Positions 26,222 through 34,772 of a DNA stretch of 64,000 nt are shown here, in pieces. This DNA comes from Hyphomicrobium_A sp963817485 (GTDB lineage: Bacteria; Pseudomonadota; Alphaproteobacteria; Rhizobiales; Hyphomicrobiaceae). The DNA lies in assembly GCA_963817485.1 (NCBI GenBank), contig CAWFOR010000012.1:186001-250000 (forward strand), written 5' to 3'. The notes under the pieces are model-generated. The model made no database searches. It saw nothing but the letters and a program-made list of their open reading frames with translations, and was not told the origin of the DNA. How positions within the stretch are numbered: position 1 is the stretch's first letter; each line of letters starts with the position of its first letter. The translations under genes and the position numbers were made by a program.

Positions 26222-27517
26222 CTAATTCGGGCGGATCTGGCCTGCGCCGCGCACCACGTACTTGAAGCTCGTCAACTGCTCGACGCCGACGGGCCCGCGT
26301 GCATGTAGCTTGCCGGTGGCGATGCCGATCTCGCCGCCGAAGCCGAACTCGCCGCCGTCGGCGAACTGCGTCGAGGCGTTGTGCAGCACGATCGCCGAAT
26401 CGACCTCGCGCAGGAACCGATCCGCGGTTGCCTGGTTGCCGGTGACGATGGCGTCGGTGTGCTGCGTGCCGTACTTGGCGATGTGAGCGATCGCCTCCTC
26501 GACCCCGGCGACCGTCTTCACCGCGATGATGGCGTCGAGATACTCGGTCGCCCAGTCGGTCTCGGTCGCGGGCTTGACGCGCGCATCTGTCTTTTGCGTG
26601 GCCGCATCGCCGCGCACCTCGCAGCCGGCGTCGAGCAGCGCCTTCACGAGCGTGGGCAACACCGCGGCCGGCGCCACGCGATCGACCAGCAGCGTCTCCG
26701 TCGCCCCGCACACGCCCGTGCGCCGCATCTTGGCGTTGAGCACGACTTTGACCGCCATGTCGAGATCGGCGTCGCGGTCGACGTAGGTGTGGCAGATGCC
26801 TTCCAGGTGCGCGAACACCGGTACGCGCGCCTCCTTCTGCACGCGCTCCACCAGGCTCTTGCCGCCGCGCGGCACGATCACGTCGATGGTGCCGCCCAAG
26901 CCAGCGAGCATGTGGCCGACGGCGTCGCGGTCGGTCGTCGGCACGAGCTGGATCGCAGCTTCCGGCAAACCGGCCGCCTTGAGGCCGGCGATGAGGCAAG
27001 CATGGATCGCCAGCGAGGAATGATGGCTCTCAGAGCCGCCGCGCAGGATCGCCGCGTTGCCTGCTTTCAGCGCCAGCGCGCCAGCGTCCGCCGTCACGTT
27101 GGGGCGGCTTTCGTAAATGATGCCGATGACGCCGAGCGGCACGCGGATGCGCTCGAATTCTAGGCCGTTGGGGCGGGTCCAGTGCGCGAGCACGGTGCCA
27201 ACCGGATCGGGCAGCTCGGCGATCTCGTCGAGCCCCTTGGCGATCGCGGCGATACGAGCTTCGTCCAGCATGAGCCGGTCGATGAAGGCCGCAGGTCGGC
27301 CGGCCTCGCCGGCGGCGGCAAGGTCCTTGGCGTTGGCGGCGAGGATGGCGGGCGTCGACGTGCGCAGGGCCTGCGCTGCGGCGCGTAGCGCGGCGTTCTT
27401 CGATTCCGTTGACGCCAGCGCAAGCGCGTGCGCGGCAACACGCGCGGCAGCGCCCATTGTCTGCATCAGCTCAGCGGTGGATGCCGTGTTCTTGTCGATG
27501 CGCTCTGGCTTGTTCAT
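26222..27517 (-). CDS. proA: Glutamate-5-semialdehyde dehydrogenase (gamma-glutamyl phosphate reductase)
   Basis: A 431-residue ProA. The aldehyde-dehydrogenase-type fold shows PLGVIGIIYESRPNVTADA for cofactor binding, GGSESHHSSLAIH, and the catalytic cysteine in RRTGVCGATETLLVD. ELTSFKYVVRGAGQIRP-type ending marks the C-terminus. It reduces gamma-glutamyl phosphate to glutamate semialdehyde, the second step of proline synthesis, using the unstable product of ProB. It starts 9 bases after the proB stop, so the two are co-translated. The usual downstream neighbour nadD is displaced by ~4.3 kb. Confidence 0.97.
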   Translation of the reverse strand: MNKPERIDKNTASTAELMQTMGAAARVAAHALALASTESKNAALRAAAQALRTSTPAILAANAKDLAAAGEAGRPAAFIDRLMLDEARIAAIAKGLDEIAELPDPVGTVLAHWTRPNGLEFERIRVPLGVIGIIYESRPNVTADAGALALKAGNAAILRGGSESHHSSLAIHACLIAGLKAAGLPEAAIQLVPTTDRDAVGHMLAGLGGTIDVIVPRGGKSLVERVQKEARVPVFAHLEGICHTYVDRDADLDMAVKVVLNAKMRRTGVCGATETLLVDRVAPAAVLPTLVKALLDAGCEVRGDAATQKTDARVKPATETDWATEYLDAIIAVKTVAGVEEAIAHIAKYGTQHTDAIVTGNQATADRFLREVDSAIVLHNASTQFADGGEFGFGGEIGIATGKLHARGPVGVEQLTSFKYVVRGAGQIRPN

Positions 27518-27526
27518 GGCCGTGCC

Positions 27527-28693
27527 TCAGGTCCTGTTGAGCGCCATGTCATCGCGGTGGATGAGCTCATCGCAGCGCGACACGCCTAGGATTGCTGCGA
27601 TCTCGCTGCTCTTCCTGCCGATGATACGCTCTGCATCCGCCTTAGCATAGGCGATGAGCCCGCGGCCGAGCTCGCGCCCGTCGGCAGAGCGGATGATCAC
27701 CGCGTCGCCGCGGTCGAATGCGCCCTCGACGCGCGCCACACCAGCGGGCAGCAGGCTCTTTCCCGCAGCCAGCGCCTTCTCCGCGCCGGCATCGACGTAG
27801 ATGTAGCCCTTGGGTTCGAGCTGCCCGGCGATCCAGCGCTTCTTGGCGGTCAGCGGGTCGGAGGGGGCGAGGAACCACGTGCACGGCGCGCCGTCGGCGA
27901 TCGCCTGCAGCGGGTTCTGCACCTTGCCGCTGGTGATGACCATGTGCGTGCCGGCGCCGAGCGCGACCTTCGCTGCCTCGATCTTGGTCTTCATGCCGCC
28001 CTTCGACAGCTCCGTGCCGGCGTCGCCCGCCATCGCCTCGATCTCGGGCGTGATGGCGGTGACGACGTCGAGACGCTTGCCCGCACTCTTGCCGCCGGGA
28101 GGCGCGGTGTAGAGGCCGTCGATGTCGGACAATAGGACGAGACAATCGGCGGACACCATGGAGGCGACGCGCGCCGACAGGCGGTCGTTGTCGCCGTAGC
28201 GGATCTCGGTGGTGGCGACCGTGTCGTTCTCGTTGACGACCGGAATCGCCTTGAGCGCGATGAGCGTCTCGATGGTGTGACGCGCGTTGAGGTAACGGCG
28301 GCGCTGCTCGGTGTCGCCGAGCGTGACGAGGATCTGCGCGGCGACGAGGCCGCGGGCGCGGGCAAGTTCCTGGTAGGCATGGGCGAGCCCGATTTGCCCG
28401 ACCGCTGCGGCAGCCTGGCTCTGCTCGAGCTCGAGCGCGCCCTTCGGCAGCTTCAGGGCGTGGCGGCCGAGCGCGATGGCGCCGGACGACACCAGCACGA
28501 TCTCCTTGCCCTGCGCGGAGAGCGCGGCCACGTCGTCGATGAGGGACTCGAGCCACGCGGTTTTCAACGCGCCGGTCGTGCGGTCGGCGAGCAGCGCCGA
28601 GCCGATCTTGACGACGATGCGCTTCGCCTTCGCCCATTCGGGACGGGCGGGCGTCGCGGCGGCGTCCCGGGCGGATTTGATCTGTGTGCTCAT
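27527..28693 (-). CDS. proB: Glutamate 5-kinase ProB with PUA domain
   Basis: A 388-residue glutamate kinase. The amino-acid-kinase domain spans about residues 20-275 (RIVVKIGSALLAD, VLVSSGAIALGRHAL, then ENDTVATTEIRYGDNDRLSA and GTELSKGGMKTKIEAA). A C-terminal PUA domain (about 295-375) is typical of the long ProB form. It commits glutamate to proline and is normally feedback-inhibited by proline through the kinase domain. Upstream at 28728-28784 lies one copy of a repeat that recurs before the FAD oxidoreductase gene. The normal upstream neighbour obgE is 6 kb away. Confidence 0.97.
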   Translation of the reverse strand: MSTQIKSARDAAATPARPEWAKAKRIVVKIGSALLADRTTGALKTAWLESLIDDVAALSAQGKEIVLVSSGAIALGRHALKLPKGALELEQSQAAAAVGQIGLAHAYQELARARGLVAAQILVTLGDTEQRRRYLNARHTIETLIALKAIPVVNENDTVATTEIRYGDNDRLSARVASMVSADCLVLLSDIDGLYTAPPGGKSAGKRLDVVTAITPEIEAMAGDAGTELSKGGMKTKIEAAKVALGAGTHMVITSGKVQNPLQAIADGAPCTWFLAPSDPLTAKKRWIAGQLEPKGYIYVDAGAEKALAAGKSLLPAGVARVEGAFDRGDAVIIRSADGRELGRGLIAYAKADAERIIGRKSSEIAAILGVSRCDELIHRDDMALNRT

Positions 28694-28727
28694 TCGCTTG
28701 CGATGGTTCCGATCGGCTTCTGGCGAG

Positions 28728-28784
28728 CCTGATAGCTCAGCTTGCCAAAAAGAGGTAGCCTAACCGCAAAAGTAGGGGCTCAAT
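28728..28784 (+). repeat. Direct repeat E, copy 1
   Basis: CCTGATAGCTCA, a 10-base variable part, then AAGAGGTAGC and a partly conserved tail. The same layout and sequence occur at 32289-32345 in the same orientation. The two copies bracket the WD40, HdeD-like and FAD oxidoreductase genes. This copy lies 35 bases upstream of the proB start. Confidence 0.65.
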
Positions 28785-28872
28785 CGTCCCGTTCCAGCGC
28801 GGCAGAACCTGAACTGGCCTGCGCCCGGCTCAAGACCGGGCGGCGGTCAGCTGCGACTGGAGGAGCCCCGAG

Positions 28873-30024
28873 ATGAGCTGGTCGAACGGCCGCAGCGCGG
28901 TTGCGCTCTGTGTCATGGCACTCGCCGCGCCCACTTTGGTGCAGGCCCAAGGCGCGCCCCAGTTCGCCCCGGGCCAGCCCGCGCCCCCGGCTCCTGCTCT
29001 GATCCTAAGGGGCCACACGGGCGACCTTGCCGGGGCCGCGTTCAGTCCAGACGGCACCAAGGTGGTGACGGCCTCGAGCGATAAGACCGCGCGCATCTGG
29101 GACGCCAAGACGGGGGCCCAGCTCGCATTGCTGTCGGGACACGCCGAAAGCGTGCGGAGCGCGGAGTTCAGCCCCGATGGCAAGCTCGTCGTCACCGCTT
29201 CTCGCGACGGCACCGCTCGCATCTGGGATGCGGGCACTGGCGCGCCGCTTCTCACCCTATCGGGCCACGGCGAAATGCTTGAATACGCGGGCTTCAGCTC
29301 CGACGGCGCGGGCGTCGTCACCGCATCGCGCGACACAAAGGCGACGGTGTGGAGCGCCAAGACGGGCGCCGCCATCGCCGATCTTGCCGGCCACAAGGGG
29401 CCGGTCATGCGCGCAGAGTTCAGCCCCGACGGCCGGCAGGTGGTCACAGCCTCGAGCGACAAGACCGCCAAGGTCTGGGACGCCGCGAACGGGAGCACGA
29501 TTGCGACGCTCGAAGGCCACACCGGCATGGTGCTCAGCGCCGCGTTCAGCCCTGACGGGGCCAAGGTCGCCACCGCCGCGAGCGACAAGAGCGCCCGCAT
29601 CTGGGATGCCAAGACCGGTGCGCTGCTTTCAACGCTGCAAGGCCACGACCGAGCAGTGACCTATATCGAGTTCAGCCCCGACGGTGCGCGCGTGCTGACC
29701 GCATCGACCGACAAGACGGCCCGCGTTTGGGATGCCAAGACAGGCGCACCGCTCGTCACCCTCGCCGGTCACGACCGCGCCGTCTCACGCGCCGCGTTCA
29801 GCCCGGACGGAAAACGGATCGTGACGTCCTCTCTCGACAAGTCTGCACGGGTCTGGGATGCGCAGACAGGCGCGCCGCTGGCGACGTTCCTGACCGACGG
29901 CAGCGAGGTGCAAAGTGCAGCCTTCAGCCCCGACGGCAAGCGGATCGTCGCCGCATCGTTTGACGGGGTTGCGCGCATCTGGGATCTCGCGGCTGCGCCC
30001 GCAACGGCCGCGGCGCAGCACTAG
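28873..30024 (+). CDS. Exported WD40-repeat propeller protein
   Basis: A 383-residue protein with a signal peptide (cleaved after VQA, about residue 25), a short Pro/Ala linker and eight consecutive WD40 repeats of about 42 residues. The repeats are highly alike (FSPDGTKVVTASSDKTARIW pattern), with GH at the start of repeats 1-7 and WD at their ends. In repeat 3 WD is WS, and repeat 8 opens with LTDGS in place of GH. The similarity suggests recent internal duplication. It should form a closed seven- or eight-bladed propeller in the periplasm and act as a binding platform. GGAGGAG precedes the ATG. Its partner is unknown. Confidence 0.9.
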   Translation: MSWSNGRSAVALCVMALAAPTLVQAQGAPQFAPGQPAPPAPALILRGHTGDLAGAAFSPDGTKVVTASSDKTARIWDAKTGAQLALLSGHAESVRSAEFSPDGKLVVTASRDGTARIWDAGTGAPLLTLSGHGEMLEYAGFSSDGAGVVTASRDTKATVWSAKTGAAIADLAGHKGPVMRAEFSPDGRQVVTASSDKTAKVWDAANGSTIATLEGHTGMVLSAAFSPDGAKVATAASDKSARIWDAKTGALLSTLQGHDRAVTYIEFSPDGARVLTASTDKTARVWDAKTGAPLVTLAGHDRAVSRAAFSPDGKRIVTSSLDKSARVWDAQTGAPLATFLTDGSEVQSAAFSPDGKRIVAASFDGVARIWDLAAAPATAAAQH

Positions 30025-30040
30025 CCGGCTTGGCGCGGGC

Positions 30041-30604
30041 CTAGGTGTTGGGAGCAGTGCGGCGCACCTCGAGAGCGAGCAGCGTCAGGCTGATGCCCTG
30101 CAGGAGCAGCACCGCGCCGACGATGGTGCCGAGCGTCCAGCCGGCCGAGGACGGCAGGTCGAACAGCACGAGCAGCCCGGCGACGATCGAGACGACGGCC
30201 GACAGCACCAGCCACTTGCGCCCATTCCACTCGGGCACGCCGCCGCTGACCAAGAGAGAGGTGATGCCTTGGGCGACGAGCGTCGCGGCGACGATCATGG
30301 TGATTGAGAGGAGCCCCAGCTGCGGGTAGACGAAGATCAGCAGCCCGCCGATGATGAAGGCGATGCCGCCCAGCATCTGCCAGGAGCGTGCGCTCCAGTT
30401 CTCGGTCTTGAACCCGTGAGCGAGTTGCAGGATGCCGGCAATGACGAGGGCCGCCGCGATCCAGACCTCGGTCGTGAGCGTTGCCGTGACGACGCCGAGC
30501 GGGGTCGTCAGGATGAGGCCACCGAACAGGATGAGGACAAGGCCGAGCGCGAGGAGCCAGCCCCAGCTCTGGTGCAGCTTGCCGCGCAGGTCCGTCGTCG
30601 CCAT
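30041..30604 (-). CDS. HdeD-family membrane protein
   Basis: A 187-residue protein with about six membrane helices in the HdeD pattern: an N-terminal cytosolic segment, then LALGLVLILFGGLILTTPLG, VWIAAALVIAGILQLAHGF, and paired helices later separated by short loops (PQLGLLSITMIVAATLVAQG). HdeD proteins contribute to acid resistance in enterics; the mechanism is unknown and other roles are possible here. The ATG at 30604 has a strong AGGAGG upstream. It is convergent with the WD40 gene, 16 bases between stops. Confidence 0.85.
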   Translation of the reverse strand: MATTDLRGKLHQSWGWLLALGLVLILFGGLILTTPLGVVTATLTTEVWIAAALVIAGILQLAHGFKTENWSARSWQMLGGIAFIIGGLLIFVYPQLGLLSITMIVAATLVAQGITSLLVSGGVPEWNGRKWLVLSAVVSIVAGLLVLFDLPSSAGWTLGTIVGAVLLLQGISLTLLALEVRRTAPNT

Positions 30605-30680
30605 GGGATGCCTCCTGTTTGGCTGCCATATGCGCAAGCCAGCAAGGCGCGCCAGTAACACGAAAGGTGCCTATTTTTTC

Positions 30681-32237
30681 CTAACCGCGGGCGACGCGCA
30701 GCACCTCGCGGGCCGCGGTTGCCCCCGCCAGAATGGCCCCCGTGTAGCCGCCGCTCGCCGCATAGGCGGAGGCGAGATACAGCCCCGGAATCGCGGTCCT
30801 CGACGATCGCTCCGACCCCTTCCAGATGGGGCCTTGCGGCGGCAGCGGCGCAAATCCGTAAACCGCACCTTGCGGGGCGTTGAGGTAGGAGCTCATCGTG
30901 CTCGCGGTGCTGAATGTGCAAGCGACCACGTGCGCGGCGAAACCGGGAAACGCGCGGTCGATCGCCGCCGTTAGGGCGGCGCGCCAGAGCGTGCGCTTTG
31001 CGTCGTAGGCTTCGCGGTCCAGCCCGGCCCAGTTGCTTTCGCGGTCGACGCCGACGACGGAAACGGGGTAGGGGGGGCCGCCGAGGCCGCTGTCGATCGC
31101 CGAGTAGTTCACGACGGCGATCGGCGGCATCGCCTCGCCCGGCGGGCCCGCGAGAATGGCGGCACACCGGCGGTAGTCGGCAAGCGTGCGCATCCATTCG
31201 GGCAGCAGGAACGTCGAATAGGAGGCGAACCCGAGCTCTGCGGGAGGCACCGACAGTCCGAACGTCGCGGAAAAGAGTGAGATCGACAACGGGTGGCCGG
31301 CGTAGGGCGCGGAGAAGCGGTCCCGCGCCGGGCTTGGCAGCATGTTGGCGATGTGCGCCGGCGCAGCGTTGCCGATGATGACGGGAGCGCGCACCTCGAT
31401 GGGCTCGCCGCCTTCCTTGCGCTCGTGCACGACGCCGGCGGGACGCCCCGCGCTGTCGAGCAGGATGCCGCTAACCGTGCGGCGCAAGAGCAGCTCGCCT
31501 CCGGCTGCTTTGAGGGCTTTGGCAAGTGCATTGCTCAGCCGCTGCGAGCCGCCTTTGATATAGCGGCCACCGCAATCCAGGTAGCCGCCCTGCGCCACGG
31601 CAAACAGCACCCACCACAACGTGTTGGGGTCGTCGTGCCAATAGAGCATGTTGGCGGCGAGCGCGCATTTCACCGCCTCGTCGTCGCCGAATGCGCGCTG
31701 CAGCCGTTGCGCGAGCGATAGCCGCCATCCCGAAAGCAGAGGCGCGAGCTTCCAGAGCGCCGCCAGACCCTCGAGAGGCTTGTCGAAGGCCTCGCGGCCC
31801 CGGCTCAATGTGCCGAGACCTCTAGAGATGCCTTCCATCTCTCGTAGCGCCGTGGTGATCCCCGCGCGCTGCGTTGGAAAGCGGTCGATCAGAGCCTCTC
31901 GTGCCTGATCGGAGCCTTCCGGCAGGACGAACGGGACTCCGACCGGGCCGCCGCGAACCTCGTATACCGATCCCGTCGGCACCCATGCCACCTTGTCGAG
32001 CACGCCGATCTGCGCCAGCACATGATGCTTGGGGTCGTTGGCGTCTTGCGGATTACTCGTCTCGTGCAGCGAGGCCTCGATGACGAGATCGCCCGATTTG
32101 TAGGTGGACGCCGCGCCGCCCACGCCGTAGTTGCGTTCGATGAGAAGCGTCTTGCGTCCAGCCTGCGCGGTCAGCGCCGCCGCCGTCAGTCCGCCGAGTC
32201 CCGCGCCGATGACGATGACGTCGTAGCGATCACTCAT
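30681..32237 (-). CDS. FAD-dependent oxidoreductase, phytoene-desaturase (CrtI)-like
   Basis: A 518-residue flavoprotein. The N-terminal dinucleotide-binding motif VIVIGAGLGGLTAAALTAQAG and the following LIERNYGVGGAASTY are CrtI-like. The mid-region has ALAANMLYWHDDPNTLWWVL, and the C-terminal FAD motif is IPGLYLASAYAASGGYTGAIL. Members include carotenoid desaturases, retinol saturases and unassigned NAD(P)/FAD oxidoreductases. No carotenoid genes flank it, so the substrate is open. It lies inside the direct-repeat-bounded block that separates proB from obgE. Confidence 0.85.
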   Translation of the reverse strand: MSDRYDVIVIGAGLGGLTAAALTAQAGRKTLLIERNYGVGGAASTYKSGDLVIEASLHETSNPQDANDPKHHVLAQIGVLDKVAWVPTGSVYEVRGGPVGVPFVLPEGSDQAREALIDRFPTQRAGITTALREMEGISRGLGTLSRGREAFDKPLEGLAALWKLAPLLSGWRLSLAQRLQRAFGDDEAVKCALAANMLYWHDDPNTLWWVLFAVAQGGYLDCGGRYIKGGSQRLSNALAKALKAAGGELLLRRTVSGILLDSAGRPAGVVHERKEGGEPIEVRAPVIIGNAAPAHIANMLPSPARDRFSAPYAGHPLSISLFSATFGLSVPPAELGFASYSTFLLPEWMRTLADYRRCAAILAGPPGEAMPPIAVVNYSAIDSGLGGPPYPVSVVGVDRESNWAGLDREAYDAKRTLWRAALTAAIDRAFPGFAAHVVACTFSTASTMSSYLNAPQGAVYGFAPLPPQGPIWKGSERSSRTAIPGLYLASAYAASGGYTGAILAGATAAREVLRVARG

Positions 32238-32288
32238 TCCCCGTCCTTGGATCTGGCACGCACTTTAGCGGCCGCCTGTCCCGTGACG

Positions 32289-32345
32289 CCTGATAGCTCA
32301 CCTGGAGGACAAGAGGTAGCTCTACCGAAGTGCGGGGTCTGATTA
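32289..32345 (+). repeat. Direct repeat E, copy 2
   Basis: CCTGATAGCTCA is identical to copy 1, followed by 10 variable bases, an identical AAGAGGTAGC and a related GC-rich tail. GGTAG-CT-CTACC inside it can fold into a small stem. It lies 52 bases upstream of the FAD oxidoreductase start and reaches the stop codon of the GGDEF-EAL gene. Confidence 0.65.
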
Positions 32346-34565
32346 GCCGGCTGCCGCTTGCGCCCGCTGGTGCGCCGCGAGGAACTGGGTGAACTGACCG
32401 GCGGAGAGCGGCCGGGAGAATAGATAACCCTGGATCTGGTGGCAGCCGAGATCCCTTAGGATGCGAAGCTGCTCGGGCGTCTCCACACCCTCCGCGGTCA
32501 GCGTCAGGCGCAGATCGAGACCGAGCTTCACGATCGAGGCGAGGATGACCGAGCTGTCATTGGGAGCTCCAAGTCCCTTGATAAATCCGCGATCGATCTT
32601 CAGTTTGTCGAACCCGAATTTGTGCAGATATTGCAGGCTCGAGTAGCCGGCGCCGAAATCGTCGAGCGCCACCTTGACGCCGACCTTCTGCAGGCCGCGG
32701 ATCTGCTCGTTGGCGCGTTTCTCGTCCGCGAGCAGGACGCTTTCGGTGACCTCGATCTCGAGCCGGTGAGGTGGAAATCCGCTCGCGCTCAGCTCCTCGC
32801 GCACGACCTGCACGATGTCTCCGTGGTGGATCTGCGCTGCCGACACGTTGACGGCGACGTCGATCTCCGGCCAGTCCAACCCGTCGTCGAGAGCGCGCCG
32901 CAAGACTTGCCTTCCGAGTTCGGGGATGAGGCCCGTCTCTTCCGCGAGCGGGATGAAGAGGTCGGGCGAGATCGGTCCCAGAAGTGGATCACGCCAGCGC
33001 GCCAACGCCTCCACGGCGACGACGCTCGTTCCCGATGCGTCCATGATCGGCTGGTAGACGACGTCGATGTTTCGGGCGGTGACCGCCCTGCGCAGGGCGT
33101 TCTCGAGCGCGCGACGGCGGAACAGCTCGAGGTCCATCTCGGGCGCGAAGGCGACGGCCTCGCCGCCTCCGTCATCCTTGGCCTTGGCAACGGCGAGCTC
33201 GACGCGCCGGACGAGATCGTCGGCGCGGTCTCCGTCGCCAGGGGCGAGCGCGTAGCCCACCGAGGAGCTGACGATAACGCGAGTTCCACCATCAACGTCG
33301 ATCGGCCCGGTGAGCTCCATGGCGATGCGGTCGGCGAGCTCCATGAGCCCCTGGCGATTGAGGCCCGGCACCAGCAGCAGGAACTCGTCGTTCCCGGGGC
33401 GCGCAACAATCGCGCCCGGGGTGGGCAGCGAGGCGTTGAGGCGTCTGCTGACGGCGAGCAGCACGGCATCGCCGCAGGCGTTCCCAAAGCCGTCGTTGAT
33501 CTCCTTGAAGCGATCAAGGTCGACGATGAGCACCGCGAGCGTCGAGCCCTCCTCCTTGGCTTTCTCGATGAGGACCGGGAACCTCGCGCTCAAACCCACG
33601 CGGTTGGTCAGGCCGGTGAGAGCATCGGTCTTCGCAGCGCGCTGGGCGTCGGCTTCGCTTTCGACAAGGTTGCGCGCCTGCTGCCTGCCCCACCGCATGA
33701 GAAGGGCGGCAAGGCCCGCAAGCAGCAGCAGTGAGATAACAAGTCCGACCGCCACGTGGCGGGCGAATAGCCAGCCGGGCTGGGCGCTTAGCCACGAAAG
33801 CTTGCCCACCTCGGAACCGTCGAGCCCCCGGATGTTGAAGCTCGAATAACCGGAGGGAACCGCGCCCGAGACCCAGTGCAGGTTCTGGAACGCGAAATTG
33901 GCGCCGAGCTTTTTGGTTAAGTTCTCGTCGAGATTCTCCACCGCGACCAGGAGGTAAGGGGCCGCGACGCTCGCGTCCGCGATCGAGCGATCGGGAACGA
34001 TGGTGGAGACGACGATGGTCGCCGGCGATTTCAGAATGTCGCGGACATCGGCGACGGCGCGGTGCTGGACGCTTTGCCCGTTGCCGAGCGCGACGTCGGT
34101 TGTCACGACGTCGTATTTCGGCGCACTGCCGGGCTCGCGCACGGCGGCGATCAGATCCTTTATCTTCGCGCCGATCTGGTCGTACTCGGCGGCCGGAACA
34201 TCGTGGTCGCCGACAAAAGCGTACACCGGCGCATCATCGCTCGAGAGCACGTAGATCTCGTCGTAGCCAAACGACTGACTGAGGAACGCGCCATAGAACG
34301 AGTGCATCCATGCGAGATCGTGCGCTTCCGTCTTCTCGTATGCCTCCCGCCAAACCGTCTGCACCCGCAGCTCGCGCGCCAGCGAAAGGCCGTGCTGGGT
34401 TATGACGTGGCTGATGGTTTCACGCTGGTGGGCGAGGGCGATGTCGTTCGTCTCGCGGCCGCCGATGATGATGGAGCCGAGCACCACGAGAAATGCCGCG
34501 GCCGCCAGCAACGCGATGGGTATCGTTGCAAATGCGGTTGTTTTCTTTTGGGGTTGGTTTTCCAC
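32343..34565 (-). CDS. CHASE4-GGDEF-EAL cyclic-di-GMP signalling protein
   Basis: A 740-residue protein starting at GTG 34565. A first membrane helix (about residues 12-34) and a second near 270-292 enclose a CHASE4-like periplasmic sensor (QTVWREAYEKTEAHDLAWMH). The GGDEF domain (about 310-460) has DLDRFKEINDGFG, but its signature loop reads RPGNDEF, with Asn for the second Gly. The EAL domain (about 480-730) has VEALARWRDP, the metal-site EIEVTESVLL, LDDFGAGYSS and LKIDRGFIKGL, so it looks catalytically intact. The protein is likely a cyclic-di-GMP phosphodiesterase responding to an external signal, with the GGDEF domain perhaps only binding GTP; that is inference. Confidence 0.9.
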   Translation of the reverse strand: MENQPQKKTTAFATIPIALLAAAAFLVVLGSIIIGGRETNDIALAHQRETISHVITQHGLSLARELRVQTVWREAYEKTEAHDLAWMHSFYGAFLSQSFGYDEIYVLSSDDAPVYAFVGDHDVPAAEYDQIGAKIKDLIAAVREPGSAPKYDVVTTDVALGNGQSVQHRAVADVRDILKSPATIVVSTIVPDRSIADASVAAPYLLVAVENLDENLTKKLGANFAFQNLHWVSGAVPSGYSSFNIRGLDGSEVGKLSWLSAQPGWLFARHVAVGLVISLLLLAGLAALLMRWGRQQARNLVESEADAQRAAKTDALTGLTNRVGLSARFPVLIEKAKEEGSTLAVLIVDLDRFKEINDGFGNACGDAVLLAVSRRLNASLPTPGAIVARPGNDEFLLLVPGLNRQGLMELADRIAMELTGPIDVDGGTRVIVSSSVGYALAPGDGDRADDLVRRVELAVAKAKDDGGGEAVAFAPEMDLELFRRRALENALRRAVTARNIDVVYQPIMDASGTSVVAVEALARWRDPLLGPISPDLFIPLAEETGLIPELGRQVLRRALDDGLDWPEIDVAVNVSAAQIHHGDIVQVVREELSASGFPPHRLEIEVTESVLLADEKRANEQIRGLQKVGVKVALDDFGAGYSSLQYLHKFGFDKLKIDRGFIKGLGAPNDSSVILASIVKLGLDLRLTLTAEGVETPEQLRILRDLGCHQIQGYLFSRPLSAGQFTQFLAAHQRAQAAAG

Positions 34566-34772
34566 GGCCGTCCCGGCGGATGCGCTTTACAGGGTCGGTA
34601 ATGCGCAACGGGGCTGAAAATCCGAGTAATGATGGGCGCAAGTTTGCGGGCGCAGTAAGCATTTTGTTAACGCAACAGGGATTTTGGCCCTGAACGGTAC
34701 AACCGCATTATTTCTGCGTGTGACGGGCTGCCGGCTCGCGGCAAAGTGAGGAGAGCGGGCGCTGCGCCCGAC

